From Gammaproteobacteria bacterium (lineage in GTDB: Bacteria > Pseudomonadota > Gammaproteobacteria > Burkholderiales > Gallionellaceae): DNA of 64,000 nucleotides. The notes under the pieces are model-generated. The model was not told where the DNA came from. It searched no databases and worked only from the letters and a program-made list of their open reading frames with translations. Shown here in pieces: positions 18,475 through 28,271 of this stretch. The position numbers and the translations under genes are program-made. How positions within the stretch are numbered: position 1 is the first letter of the stretch; each line of letters starts with the position of its first letter. The stretch is from assembly GCA_018820925.1 (NCBI GenBank), contig JAHJNJ010000036.1, positions 62,001-126,000 on the forward strand. Direction: 5' to 3'.

Positions 18475-19326
18475 TTAACGGAACACGATGGTCTTGTTGC
18501 CGCATACCAGCACACGATCTTCCACATGGTAACGCAAGCCGCGCGACAACACGGTCTTCTCGATATCGCGACCGTAACGCACCAGATCGTCCACCGTATC
18601 GCCGTGGTCGATACGCACCGTGTCCTGTTCGATGATCGGTCCCGCGTCCAGTTCCTCGGTGACATAGTGGCAGGTTGCACCGATGAGCTTGACGCCCCGC
18701 AGATAGGCCTGGTGATAGGGTTTCGCACCGGCGAACGACGGCAGGAAGCTGTGATGGATATTGATGATGCGCCCCGGAAAACGCCGGCACAGCATGGGCG
18801 GCAGGATTTGCATGAAACGCGCCAGCACCATGCAGTCGCCGCGGTGCTGCTCAAACAGCGCCGATACTTTGTCGAATGCGGCAGCCTTGTCCTGCATGTC
18901 GACGTAAATGAACGGGATACCGTGCCACTCGACAAAGCTGCGCAAGTCTTCGTGGTTGGAAATCACGCAGGGGATATCCGCCTGCAACTCGCCGCTGCGC
19001 CAGCGGTGCAACAAGTCGTTCAGACAATGATCCTGCTTGCTCACCAGTACCACCAGACGTTTCTTGATGGCAGAATCGGAAAGCTGCCAGGTCATGCCGA
19101 ACTCCTGCGCCAGCGGTTTGAAGCGGCTGCAAAATTCCGCTGCGTCAAACGGCAGGGAATCGGCGCGAATTTCCTGGCGCATGAAGAATTGCTGCGCCTC
19201 CTGTTCGGTGTGATAACTGGCCTCGACGATGAAACCGCCATGCTGCGCGATGAAACCGCTCACTGCGGCGATGATACCTGCGCGGTCGGGGCAGGAAATG
19301 GTCAGAGTATAGTGGCGAGAATTCAT
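18475..19326 (-). CDS. purU: formyltetrahydrofolate deformylase PurU
   Basis: PurU hydrolyses 10-formyl-THF to formate and THF, balancing one-carbon pools with purine synthesis. The 283-residue protein has an N-terminal ACT domain (about 6-85, LTISCPDRAGIIAAVSGF) and a C-terminal formyltransferase-like domain with INIHHSFLPSFAGAKPY and GATCHYVTEELDAGPII, containing the catalytic Asn-His-Asp set. It is the first gene of a short leftward operon with the PEBP gene. Confidence 0.95.
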   Translation of the reverse strand: MNSRHYTLTISCPDRAGIIAAVSGFIAQHGGFIVEASYHTEQEAQQFFMRQEIRADSLPFDAAEFCSRFKPLAQEFGMTWQLSDSAIKKRLVVLVSKQDHCLNDLLHRWRSGELQADIPCVISNHEDLRSFVEWHGIPFIYVDMQDKAAAFDKVSALFEQHRGDCMVLARFMQILPPMLCRRFPGRIINIHHSFLPSFAGAKPYHQAYLRGVKLIGATCHYVTEELDAGPIIEQDTVRIDHGDTVDDLVRYGRDIEKTVLSRGLRYHVEDRVLVCGNKTIVFR

Positions 19327-19551
19327 GCAGGTTGTTCCTCAAGTACGATCAGTGCGATTTTAACGGATAAATGATGCAAAACCTGCGACCTGCATTTAAA
19401 ACCGCGGAATCTTCTGCCGGACAAGCGGTCGCATGGAAACCGGCATCACGCCGGGGCAACGTGATGTAATAACAACGGGCACCGAATCGCTACAGCCGGG
19501 ATATCGGAATAATGTGAATCAGCAACGATCAAACCAGGGAATATCCTCGCT

Positions 19552-19824
19552 ATGTTTACACTGCCCTCCAAGTGGAATCTGGTCATTTCCACCATCGTTT
19601 TTGTTATTGCCGTCTGGTATATCCGCCGTTATCTGGAAGAGCAGGGCATACCCAAGAGTATGACGCGCGGACTGCTGGTGTTTATTCTCGCCTACATGGT
19701 GTCATGGGGAGCGGGAACGGCAGTGGACTGGCTCCAGGAAAAAGTCGAGGGGCCGCAACCGGCAGCGCAAACATCAGACGATTTGTTGCGCCTGATGAAA
19801 GAAGTTGAGCAGGCACGTCACTGA
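19552..19824 (+). CDS. small membrane protein of unknown function
   Basis: This 90-residue protein has two predicted membrane helices (about residues 8-24 and 40-57) and a charged C-terminal tail (DDLLRLMKEVEQARH). No family is recognised. The 225 bp upstream hold no other gene that I can support. It is followed 116 bp later by the di-heme peroxidase gene, so it could share a transcript, but this is unproven. Confidence 0.6.
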   Translation: MFTLPSKWNLVISTIVFVIAVWYIRRYLEEQGIPKSMTRGLLVFILAYMVSWGAGTAVDWLQEKVEGPQPAAQTSDDLLRLMKEVEQARH

Positions 19825-19940
19825 CCGGGCGATAACTGCGTTCCGCCAATGGTTGCAGTGGAAGTAATCGAGGGTTTTCAGAAGAAGAAACAATTTCGGG
19901 TTATCCTTGAGCCTGCAAATCAGCATTACGAAGAAATGGA

Positions 19941-20969
19941 ATGACCTCACGTACTTCATGGATTGCGGTTGCCTTTCTCACCAGCCTATTTTTAGGCGGT
20001 GCCGGCTGGGTATATCTTGGTTGGCACGATTCGTCAGAAATTTCCGCACTTGCGGCGACACAGGAATTGCCCGGTGCGACGGCAGATATAGTCACCCCTC
20101 TCCCGCTTACGCTTTCGCTCGACAGCCGGAAAGTCGCGCTGGGCGGGCAGTTATTCAACGATCCAAGGTTGTCCGGCGACGGCTCAGTGTCCTGTGCCCA
20201 CTGCCACAACCTTGATGCCGGCGGCGTTGATCGCATGCCGCACTCCCGGGGTATCGGCGGCAAGGAGGGCGGTATCAATGCGCCGACGGTATTCAACAGC
20301 GGTTTCAATTTTCGCCAGTTCTGGGACGGTCGTGCGGAAACGCTGGAAGACCAGATCGACGGTCCGCTGCAGAACCCCATCGAGATGGGAGGCACCTGGC
20401 CACAGGCACTCGCTGCGATTGCGCAAGACCAACAGTACAGCTCTGCCTTCAAGGCAATTTACGGCGACGGTATTCAAGCGCACAACGTCAAGGATGCCAT
20501 CGCGACTTTCGAACGCTCGCTGATTACCCCCAATTCCCGTTTTGACCGTTTTCTGCGCGGCGACCAGACCGCCCTGAACGAAGACGAGCAGGCCGGTTAC
20601 ATCTTGTTCAAACAGATCGGCTGCACCAGTTGCCATCAGGGCATCAATATCGGCGGCAACCTGTACCAGAAGCTCGGCATCATGGAGGACTATTTTGCGG
20701 TGCGCGGGCATATCACCGAAACCGACCTCGGACGTTTCAATGTCACGCAACGGGAACAGGACCGCTATTTTTTCAAGGTGCCATCGCTGCGCAACGTAGC
20801 CCTGACCCCGCCGTATCTGCACGATGGATCGGCACCAACACTGGATGAGGTCGTGCAGGTTATGGCGCGCTTTCAGCTCGGCCAGAAGCTCAAGGCAGCG
20901 GACGTGGCCAGGATCGTTGCTTTTTTGCGCACCCTGACCGGGGAATATTCGGGCAAGCCACTCGAATGA
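19941..20969 (+). CDS. di-heme cytochrome c peroxidase (MauG/CcpA family)
   Basis: This 342-residue periplasmic protein has an N-terminal membrane anchor or signal (about 7-27) and two c-type heme motifs, CAHCH at 85-89 and CTSCH at 228-232. Sequences conserved in bacterial cytochrome c peroxidases include RKVALGGQLFNDPRLSGDG, FNSGFNFRQFWDGRAETLEDQ and KVPSLRNVALTPPYLHDGS. It should reduce hydrogen peroxide in the periplasm using cytochrome c electrons. The gene overlaps the start of the GGDEF-EAL gene by 4 bp, so both are likely made together. Confidence 0.93.
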   Translation: MTSRTSWIAVAFLTSLFLGGAGWVYLGWHDSSEISALAATQELPGATADIVTPLPLTLSLDSRKVALGGQLFNDPRLSGDGSVSCAHCHNLDAGGVDRMPHSRGIGGKEGGINAPTVFNSGFNFRQFWDGRAETLEDQIDGPLQNPIEMGGTWPQALAAIAQDQQYSSAFKAIYGDGIQAHNVKDAIATFERSLITPNSRFDRFLRGDQTALNEDEQAGYILFKQIGCTSCHQGINIGGNLYQKLGIMEDYFAVRGHITETDLGRFNVTQREQDRYFFKVPSLRNVALTPPYLHDGSAPTLDEVVQVMARFQLGQKLKAADVARIVAFLRTLTGEYSGKPLE

Positions 20970-23497
20970 AACCGGCCAATCCATTAAATGAGCATGCGGA
21001 TTTGTACCGGGTGGCCGCAGCCGCCCTGGCTGCGAGTGTTCTGGTGGTGCTGTTTTTCCTCACGGAACCGGTCGATCTGCGCCGTCACAATGCATTGCTC
21101 AATTATTTCAGCCAACTGCAAAACGACGAGGCAAGACTCGGCGAGGCGGTGCTGCAACTGAATTTCAGTTTGACGAACAATTACGACCACGCAACAGCCA
21201 TTATCGGACATATGCGCGAAACCGCTCGCGAACTGCGTGTGGGTGAAGCTGCCACCGATCTGCGCAGGGTTGCCGACTTCCAGCAACAGCTGTCGTCGCT
21301 GGATCAGCGCTTGTCGGCCAAGATGGATGCGCTGGATACATTCAAGTCGCGCAACGCGGTCTTGAAAAATTCCCTGATCTACTTGCCCCACGCACGGGAT
21401 GAACTGGAGCGGGGTTGGCCTCGCGGATCGGCGGCGCACGAATATGTCGACGACCTGGTTGAGTATGTGCTGTTGAATCGTATCAACGGTGCGCTGCTGG
21501 AGACCAGTTATCTCGACATCACGATGGCCGCTGTGCAAAAGGAAACTGCCAACCTGTCTGCGCGTGCCCGACAACCACTCAATAGCCTGTTGCGTCACGT
21601 ACGCCTGATCGACCAGTTCGAACGGGACATGCCCGGTCTGGTGCGGGTGTTGACCAGCCATACCGAAAATTCGGGTTTGGCCGAATCCTACCGGCAATAT
21701 TACGACCAACAACAACGCCGCGCGGTTGCTTTCCGCTTCTTCCTGCTCCTGGCAACGCTGGCCTTGCTCAGTTATGCCGTGATGGCTTTTATCCGCTTGC
21801 GCGAACAGTCCAGTCACCTGAAGCTTGCCTCCAGTGTGTTTGCCACTGCTTCCGAGGGCATCACCATTACCGATATCAAGGGCACAATTCTGGATGTGAA
21901 TGATGCTTTTACCGCAGTGACCGGCTACACGCGTGCAGAAGTCATCGGAAAAAATCCGCGCCTGCTGCAATCGGGCCGGCACGACGCGCAGTTCTACGCA
22001 AAAATGTGGCAGTCGATCAGGGAAACCGGCAAATGGCAGGGCGAAATATGGAACCGGCGTAAAAACGGCGAGATCTATCCGGAATGGCTGACCATTACTG
22101 CCGGGACTGTGCAAAAGTCTGCACAAAATGCAGTTACCCACTATGTCGCCACTTTCAGCGACATCACGCAGCGCAAGAATAATGAAGCCGAGATTTACCA
22201 GCTCGCGTTTTTCGATCCGCTCACCGATCTGCCCAACCGGCGCCTGCTCATGGATCGTTTGCGCCACATTTTATCGGCCCGCGAAGCCAATGCCGGAAAT
22301 GCCACCCTGCTATTTATCGATATCGACAACTTCAAGACGCTCAACGACATCAAGGGTCATGATGTCGGCGACCTGCTTCTGATTGAAATCGCCCGGCGAT
22401 TGCAGGCCAGCGCACGCAAAGGCGATACCGTCGCCCGCCTCGGGGGCGATGAATTCGTCGTCATGCTGGAAGGTTTGAGTCCGGAACCGGATCACGCCGC
22501 CGCCCAGGCGAAGATGGCAGGTGAAAAAATTCTGCATTCGCTCAACCTCCCTTTCCATCTGAACGATTTCGAATACCACAGCTCCTGCAGTATCGGGATC
22601 AGCCTGTTCGGCAAGGACGTCAGCGCCGATGAATTGCTCAAGCAGGCCGATACGGCGATGTACGAGGCAAAAGCCGCAGGCCGCAATGCACTGCGTTTCT
22701 TCGATCCCGCCATGCAGGCCGCGCTTGAAGCGCGCGCCACGCTCGAAGCCGACTTGCGCCAGGCACTTGCCGAGCAGCAGTTCACCTTGCATTTCCAGGT
22801 ACAGGTGAATGCCGACGATCGCCCGATCGGGGCGGAGGCATTGCTGCGCTGGAACCATCCGCAACACGGGCTGGTGTTTCCGGACTCGTTTATATCGCTT
22901 GCGGAAGAGACCGGCCTGATCCAGCCCATCGGACATTGGGTGTTGGAGACCGCTTGCGCGCAACTCAAGACTTGGGAAGGCCATGCCGAAAGCCGCGATC
23001 TGGTGCTTGCCGTCAACGTCAGTGCACGCCAATTCGGTGCAGCAGGGTTTGTACAGCAGATTGAAGCCATTCTGGTCAGCAGCGGCATCGTCCCGTCGCG
23101 CCTGAAGCTCGAAATCACCGAAAGCATGCTGCTGGACAATATCGAAAAAGACATCAGTACCATGCGCCAGCTCAAGGCGTTAGGAGTGAGTTTTTCAATT
23201 GACGACTTCGGCACCGGTTACTCATCCCTGCAATACCTCAAACGCCTGCCGCTCGATCAGATCAAGATTGACCAGTCTTTCGTGCGCGAGCTGGTTTCCA
23301 ACAGCAGCGATAAGGCCATCGTGCGCACGATCATTGCAATGGCCAACAGCATGGACCTCGATGTTATTGCCGAGGGGGTCGAAACTGAAGAACAAAAACA
23401 AATGCTCCGGAATGCGGGCTGTGTGAATTTTCAAGGCTTCCTGTTCAGCGAGCCGGTGCCGATCGGGCAGTTTCAGATGCTGCTGAAGACGCCCTGA
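20966..23497 (+). CDS. DAHL-PAS-GGDEF-EAL signalling protein
   Basis: This 843-residue inner-membrane protein has TM1 (about 15-33), a periplasmic all-helical region of DAHL type (about 35-250, with RRHNALLNYF and NFSLTNNYD), TM2 (about 255-276), PAS (about 285-402), GGDEF (about 412-578) and EAL (about 590-840). GGDEF is intact at 493-497 with an inhibitory RKGD at 484-487, and EAL is intact at 624-626 (GAEALLRWNHP), so both synthesis and breakdown of c-di-GMP are possible. It overlaps the peroxidase gene by ATGA. The sensor may read a periplasmic signal linked to peroxide or electron flow; that link is inference. Confidence 0.92.
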   Translation: MKPANPLNEHADLYRVAAAALAASVLVVLFFLTEPVDLRRHNALLNYFSQLQNDEARLGEAVLQLNFSLTNNYDHATAIIGHMRETARELRVGEAATDLRRVADFQQQLSSLDQRLSAKMDALDTFKSRNAVLKNSLIYLPHARDELERGWPRGSAAHEYVDDLVEYVLLNRINGALLETSYLDITMAAVQKETANLSARARQPLNSLLRHVRLIDQFERDMPGLVRVLTSHTENSGLAESYRQYYDQQQRRAVAFRFFLLLATLALLSYAVMAFIRLREQSSHLKLASSVFATASEGITITDIKGTILDVNDAFTAVTGYTRAEVIGKNPRLLQSGRHDAQFYAKMWQSIRETGKWQGEIWNRRKNGEIYPEWLTITAGTVQKSAQNAVTHYVATFSDITQRKNNEAEIYQLAFFDPLTDLPNRRLLMDRLRHILSAREANAGNATLLFIDIDNFKTLNDIKGHDVGDLLLIEIARRLQASARKGDTVARLGGDEFVVMLEGLSPEPDHAAAQAKMAGEKILHSLNLPFHLNDFEYHSSCSIGISLFGKDVSADELLKQADTAMYEAKAAGRNALRFFDPAMQAALEARATLEADLRQALAEQQFTLHFQVQVNADDRPIGAEALLRWNHPQHGLVFPDSFISLAEETGLIQPIGHWVLETACAQLKTWEGHAESRDLVLAVNVSARQFGAAGFVQQIEAILVSSGIVPSRLKLEITESMLLDNIEKDISTMRQLKALGVSFSIDDFGTGYSSLQYLKRLPLDQIKIDQSFVRELVSNSSDKAIVRTIIAMANSMDLDVIAEGVETEEQKQMLRNAGCVNFQGFLFSEPVPIGQFQMLLKTP

Positions 23498-23584
23498 TTG
23501 CCGTCAATTCAATGCCGGAATTTTCCGGTATCTCCTTCAATTCGAGCGATAGCTTGATACAAGATCAGTGAAGTGGTTTCACCG

Positions 23585-24391
23585 CTACAAATAGTCGTTT
23601 GGCAAACGCTCCACAGTGACCTTCTTGCCCCACAACATCGACATGATGAGCGAAGCCTGTTCGGCATCGCCGCTGGTAAAGAACGCTTCTGATCCCCCGC
23701 CGCTGACGCGCGGTGGCAGTTCGGCTTTTACCCGGTGCATCAAATGGCGCGCCACGGCGGCACCGGTGTCGATCAGCTTGATGTCCTCGCCCACTACGTC
23801 GCGTATAAGCGGAGCGAGAAACGGATAGTGAGTACAGCCCAGGATCAGCGTATCCGCCCCTTTCCTGAGCAGCGGCGCCGTATAGCGCACGATCAATTCG
23901 CGTGTCCGCGCGCTGTGCAATTCGCCGCGCTCCACTTGTTCGACCAGGCCGGGACAGCCCTGGGTCTCGATTTTGACGCGCCACCCACCATACTTTTCCA
24001 GCAGTGCAGCGAAGCGGGCGCTTTGCAGGGTGCCGACGGTTGCCAGCACGCCGACCACGCGGCTCTGCGTCGCGGCGATGGCAGGCTTGACGGCGGGCTC
24101 CATGGCCAAAATGGGCATCTTGTTGAACTTGACGCGCAAAGTGTGTGCGGCGGCGGCGGTGGCGGTGTTGCAGGCGATGACGATAGCCTCCGCGCCCTGG
24201 CTGATGAGAAAACGTGTGATGGCCAATGCGCGTGCTTCGATAAATGCGGGCGACTTGTCGCCGTAGGGGACATGGCCGGAATCGGCGACGTAGATCAGGC
24301 GTTCATCGGGTAGCGTCTGGCGAATGTGGTGCAGCACGGACAGCCCGCCTACGCCCGAATCGAAAACGCCGATCGCTCCCGCAGCTTGCAT
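23585..24391 (-). CDS. murI: glutamate racemase MurI
   Basis: MurI converts L- to D-glutamate for peptidoglycan. The 268-residue protein has the full family series: GVFDSGVGGLSVL with the N-terminal Asp-Ser, ADSGHVPYGDKS, the first catalytic Cys in IACNTATAAA and the second in LGCTHYPFL. It follows ybiT by 6 bp on the same strand, so they probably form a two-gene operon. Confidence 0.96.
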   Translation of the reverse strand: MQAAGAIGVFDSGVGGLSVLHHIRQTLPDERLIYVADSGHVPYGDKSPAFIEARALAITRFLISQGAEAIVIACNTATAAAAHTLRVKFNKMPILAMEPAVKPAIAATQSRVVGVLATVGTLQSARFAALLEKYGGWRVKIETQGCPGLVEQVERGELHSARTRELIVRYTAPLLRKGADTLILGCTHYPFLAPLIRDVVGEDIKLIDTGAAVARHLMHRVKAELPPRVSGGGSEAFFTSGDAEQASLIMSMLWGKKVTVERLPNDYL

Positions 24392-24397
24392 GATTGA

Positions 24398-25993
24398 TTA
24401 TTCCGCCATCTGGTCGCGCAGGAATTCTTCGTACGTGCCGTGGTAGTCGTTCACGCCCTTGGCCGAAATTTCGATGATGCGCGTCGCCAGCGACGATACA
24501 AACTCGCGGTCATGGCTCACGAAGATCAGCGTGCCCTTGAACAGGTCGAGCGCAGTGTTGAGCGACTCGATGGCTTCCATGTCCATGTGGTTGGTCGGCT
24601 CGTCCATGAGCAGTACATTGGGCTTCTGCAGCATGAGCTTGCCGAACAGCATGCGTCCCTTTTCGCCGCCGGACAACACCTTCACTTTTTTCTTCACATC
24701 GTCGCCGGAGAACAGCAAACGACCCAGCGTGCCGCGCACCACCTGGTCGTCGTCGTAAGGACCGCGCCAGTCGGTCATCCACTCCATCATCTCTTTGTCC
24801 CGGGCAAATTCGGCGGCATGATCCTGCGCGTAATAGCCGAGCTTGGCTTTTTCCGCCCATTTGATCGTGCCGGTATCCGGCGCAAGATCGCCCGCCAGGC
24901 AGCGCAACAGCGTGGTCTTGCCGATACCGTTGGGGCCGATGATGGCGACCTTCTCGCCCGCATCAATGCGGAAATTCACATTGGAGAACAGCACCTTGTC
25001 GAAGCCTTTGGCCATCTGCTGCACTTCCACCGCAGTGCGGTGCAGCTTCTCGCGCTCATCGTATTCGAAGCGGATGAACGGATACTGGCGGCTGGACGGC
25101 TTGATGTCTTCGATCTTGATCTTGTCGATCTGGCGCGCGCGCGACGTAGCCTGTTTGGCCTTGGAGGCATTGGCCGAAAAACGCGCCACGAATGCTTTCA
25201 ATTCGGCAACCTTTTCCTTGGCTTTGGCATTGTCGGCAGACTGCTGCGCACGTGCCTGTGTGGAAGCCAGCATGTAATCGTTGTAGTTGCCCGGATACAC
25301 GGTGATCTTGCCGAAATCGAGGTCGGCCATGTGCGTGCACACGCTGTTCAGGAAGTGGCGGTCGTGGGAAATGATCACCATCGTACTGTTGCGCGCGTTG
25401 AGGATGTTTTCCAGCCAGCGGATGGTATTGATATCCAGGTTGTTGGTCGGTTCGTCCAGCAGCAGGATGTCCGGGTTGGAAAACAGCGCCTGTGCCAGCA
25501 ACACGCGCAGTTTGAAACCGGGTGCGACTTCGCGCATCGGGCCGTTGTGCAATTCGATGGCAATACCCACCCCCAGCAACAACTCGCCCGCGCGCGCTTC
25601 GGCGGTGTAGCCGTCGTATTCGGCGAAGGTCGCCTCCAGATCGGCGGCGCGCATGTAGTCTTCTTCCGAAGCATCCGGGTTGGCATAGATCGCATCGCGC
25701 TCGCTCATTGCCTCCCACATCTCGGTATGGCCCATCATCACCACATCCAGCACGCGCACATCCTCGTAGGCGAACTGGTCCTGGCGCAACTTGCCGAGGC
25801 GCTCGGTCTTGTCCAGCATGACTTCGCCCGAGGTCTGCTCGAGATCGCCGCCGAGAATTTTCATGAACGTGGATTTGCCGCAACCGTTGGCGCCGATCAG
25901 GCCGTAACGATTGCCCTCGCCGAACTTGACCGAGACATTTTCAAACAACGGCTTGGCGCCGAACTGCATGGTGATATTTGCTGTGGATAACAT
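24398..25993 (-). CDS. ybiT: ABC-F ATPase of the YbiT type
   Basis: This 531-residue protein has two ABC ATPase domains without membrane segments. Walker A motifs are GANGCGKST (first half) and GPNGIGKTT (second half). Walker B segments are [12 protein letters not shown] and [12 protein letters not shown], and the inter-domain linker is rich in Ala, Lys and Arg ([20 protein letters not shown]). The start [20 protein letters not shown] and the overall length match Escherichia coli YbiT closely. ABC-F proteins bind the ribosomal E site and modulate translation. It is the first gene of an operon with murI. Confidence 0.93.
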   Translation of the reverse strand: MLSTANITMQFGAKPLFENVSVKFGEGNRYGLIGANGCGKSTFMKILGGDLEQTSGEVMLDKTERLGKLRQDQFAYEDVRVLDVVMMGHTEMWEAMSERDAIYANPDASEEDYMRAADLEATFAEYDGYTAEARAGELLLGVGIAIELHNGPMREVAPGFKLRVLLAQALFSNPDILLLDEPTNNLDINTIRWLENILNARNSTMVIISHDRHFLNSVCTHMADLDFGKITVYPGNYNDYMLASTQARAQQSADNAKAKEKVAELKAFVARFSANASKAKQATSRARQIDKIKIEDIKPSSRQYPFIRFEYDEREKLHRTAVEVQQMAKGFDKVLFSNVNFRIDAGEKVAIIGPNGIGKTTLLRCLAGDLAPDTGTIKWAEKAKLGYYAQDHAAEFARDKEMMEWMTDWRGPYDDDQVVRGTLGRLLFSGDDVKKKVKVLSGGEKGRMLFGKLMLQKPNVLLMDEPTNHMDMEAIESLNTALDLFKGTLIFVSHDREFVSSLATRIIEISAKGVNDYHGTYEEFLRDQMAE

Positions 25994-26212
25994 GGGACTG
26001 CCTTATTTTCGAAGGCGGGCATTCTACCACTGACTGGGCACTGGCCGAACCTTAAGCCAGGGCGGGTCACAAAAACGTGGCTACCCCGGAAATTCAAAAC
26101 CTCGCCGAACTTGGGGAATAGGAAAAAGAAACCGGGCATTGGAAAAATTCGCGATGCGATTAGCGCCCTCCGGTTTAAACTTCCGCCACACAAATTCCTT
26201 ACCCGCAATCGC

Positions 26213-26914
26213 ATGAATGAAAATATCACCCACTTCACCCCGCTAATCAAACACGCCGACGACGGCCTGTCAGCGGAGGAGCAAGCCAACCTGAAGCGTC
26301 ACCTCGCGGTTAAGCTGCAGGAACTGAGTGCACTGGCGGATACACCTTCCTTGCAGCGCGCCCGGCTGCAACTGGACATCGCCGAACTGCTGAACGCGCT
26401 GGAACGCGGGAAGGAAGCGTGGGACATTGCGCGCGAGGCATTCCGGATTTCCATGCAACAGGAATCCTGGCAGGATGCGGTGGAGGCGTGCGATGTGCTG
26501 TTTCAGGCCGGGCAGGAGGATTCCATGGCCGCGCTGGGCATGGGTATCTGGCTGGCGGTTACTTTTCCGGTTGATCCGGAAGTGACGGTAGCGATGCTGA
26601 TCCATCTGGTGGAAGAGACACCCGATGCTTCCGACGCCGGCACGTTGGCGGCGATCACCGCGCGATATGTGGTTGATCTGCGCGCCGCCGATGACCGGCA
26701 CGAAAACCAGTGTTTCCTCGTCGATAACCTCATCGCGATGGTGGCCAAGCGCCATGCCAATGTGCAAGACCAGGGTGCGATGAGCCGCTGGCTGGACAGG
26801 CTGGCGTTGCGCGATCCGCAGGTGTTCCTGCCGCGCCTGGCACGGGAGGTGGACGCCATCGTGGAGGGCAAATGGTGGTTCGACCGCGACGAGTTGCGCA
26901 GCAGATTGCCCTGA
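26213..26914 (+). CDS. conserved-looking protein of unknown function
   Basis: This 233-residue protein appears mainly helical, with a repeat-like arrangement of amphipathic helices (RLQLDIAELLNALERGKEAWDIAREAF) that hints at a TPR-like scaffold. No catalytic motif or signal is seen. I chose the ATG at 26213 (MNENITHFTP); the open frame extends 34 codons upstream, but that part is basic and unlike the rest. It precedes gshA by 85 bp in the same direction. Function not assigned. Confidence 0.6.
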   Translation: MNENITHFTPLIKHADDGLSAEEQANLKRHLAVKLQELSALADTPSLQRARLQLDIAELLNALERGKEAWDIAREAFRISMQQESWQDAVEACDVLFQAGQEDSMAALGMGIWLAVTFPVDPEVTVAMLIHLVEETPDASDAGTLAAITARYVVDLRAADDRHENQCFLVDNLIAMVAKRHANVQDQGAMSRWLDRLALRDPQVFLPRLAREVDAIVEGKWWFDRDELRSRLP

Positions 26915-26999
26915 ATTATTCGGGGTAATCGGCCTGACAGCCCGCGCCTGAGGCCGCGCCAATCGGCTAGAATGCCGTCATCGTTTTCGCAGGAACAAT

Positions 27000-28271
27000 A
27001 TGGTCCCCCGTCTTACTACCGCCCTCAAGGGCCCGCTGCTCGATCTGGAGCAGCGCATCCTCACCGCGCAGCCAACCATCGAGCATTGGTTCCGCACGCA
27101 ATGGCAGGAACACACACCGCCGTTCTACAGTTCGGTCGATCTGCGCAACAGCGGTTTCAAGCTGGCGCCCGTGGATACCAACCTGTTCCCCGGCGGTTTC
27201 AACAACCTCAATCCGGAATTCATACCGCTGTGCGTGCATGCCGTGCAAAGCGCGGTGGAAAAAATATGCCCGGAAGCGCGCGGTCTGCTGCTGATTCCGG
27301 AGAACCACACGCGCAACCAGTTTTATCTGCAGAATCTGGAACAGCTCGCGCGCATCCTGCGCCAGGCCGGGTTGCATGTACGCATCGGCTCGCTGCTGCC
27401 GGAGATCACGCAGGCGACCACGATTGAGTTGACAAACGGCGGCGCGCTCACGCTGGAACCGCTGGTGCGCAAGGGCAACCGCCTCGGCGTGGTGGATTTC
27501 GATCCCTGTCTGGTACTGCTCAACAACGACCTTTCTTCCGGTGCACCGGATATTCTCAAAAACCTGGAACAGACTGTACTGCCGCCGCTACCGGCGGGCT
27601 GGTACAACCGGCGCAAGTCCGGGCATTTCGCGGCCTACCATCGGGTGAGCGAGCAATTTGCCGAACTGGTCGGCATCGACCCGTGGCTGATCGACCCGTA
27701 TTTCGCCGTGTGCAACCAGGTCAATTTCCAGGAAAAAGTCGGCGAGGAATGCCTTGCTGCGCAAGTGGACTCGGTACTTCAGCAGATGCGCATCAAGTAT
27801 GCAGAATACGGCGTGAAGCAGGATCCGTTCGTGATCGTCAAAGCCGATGCGGGCACTTACGGCATGGGCATCATGTCGGTGAAAGACGCGAGCGAGGTGC
27901 GCGATCTCAACCGCAGGCAGCGCAACAAGATGGCCGTGGTCAAGGAAGGACTGCAGGTCTCGGATGTGCTGGTGCAGGAAGGCGTTTACTCTTTCGAGGA
28001 CATGAACGAGGCGGTGGCCGAGCCGGTGGTGTACATGATCGACCGCTACGTGGTCGGCGGTTTTTACCGCGTGCATACCGAGCGCGGCGTGGACGAAAAC
28101 CTCAACGCGCCGGGCATGCGTTTTTCGCCGCTGGCGTTCGATTCCTGCTGCGCCTTCCCCAATCCCGAATGCGCGCCGGACGACACGCCCAACCGCTTCT
28201 ACGCCTATGGCGTGGTGGGCAGGCTGGCGATGCTGGCGGCGTCGATGGAACTGGAAGCCATGCAGCAATGA
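27000..28271 (+). CDS. gshA: glutamate--cysteine ligase, Acidithiobacillus type
   Basis: GshA makes gamma-glutamylcysteine, the first step of glutathione synthesis. The 423-residue protein matches the family first seen in Acidithiobacillus ferrooxidans, which is unlike Escherichia coli GshA. Recognisable stretches are VDTNLFPGGFNNLNPEF, LLIPENHTRNQFYLQNL, IVKADAGTYGMGIMSVKD and DRYVVGGFYRVHTERG, giving an ATP-grasp-like C-terminus. AGGAACAAT precedes the ATG. The TGA overlaps the ATG of apbE by four bases, starting a tightly packed run of genes that ends with ptsI. Confidence 0.93.
   Translation: MVPRLTTALKGPLLDLEQRILTAQPTIEHWFRTQWQEHTPPFYSSVDLRNSGFKLAPVDTNLFPGGFNNLNPEFIPLCVHAVQSAVEKICPEARGLLLIPENHTRNQFYLQNLEQLARILRQAGLHVRIGSLLPEITQATTIELTNGGALTLEPLVRKGNRLGVVDFDPCLVLLNNDLSSGAPDILKNLEQTVLPPLPAGWYNRRKSGHFAAYHRVSEQFAELVGIDPWLIDPYFAVCNQVNFQEKVGEECLAAQVDSVLQQMRIKYAEYGVKQDPFVIVKADAGTYGMGIMSVKDASEVRDLNRRQRNKMAVVKEGLQVSDVLVQEGVYSFEDMNEAVAEPVVYMIDRYVVGGFYRVHTERGVDENLNAPGMRFSPLAFDSCCAFPNPECAPDDTPNRFYAYGVVGRLAMLAASMELEAMQQ

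Noticed and set aside
24440-25990. 516-residue open frame antisense to ybiT
   Set aside because: Composition is typical of an antisense shadow and it has no motif, while ybiT is clear.
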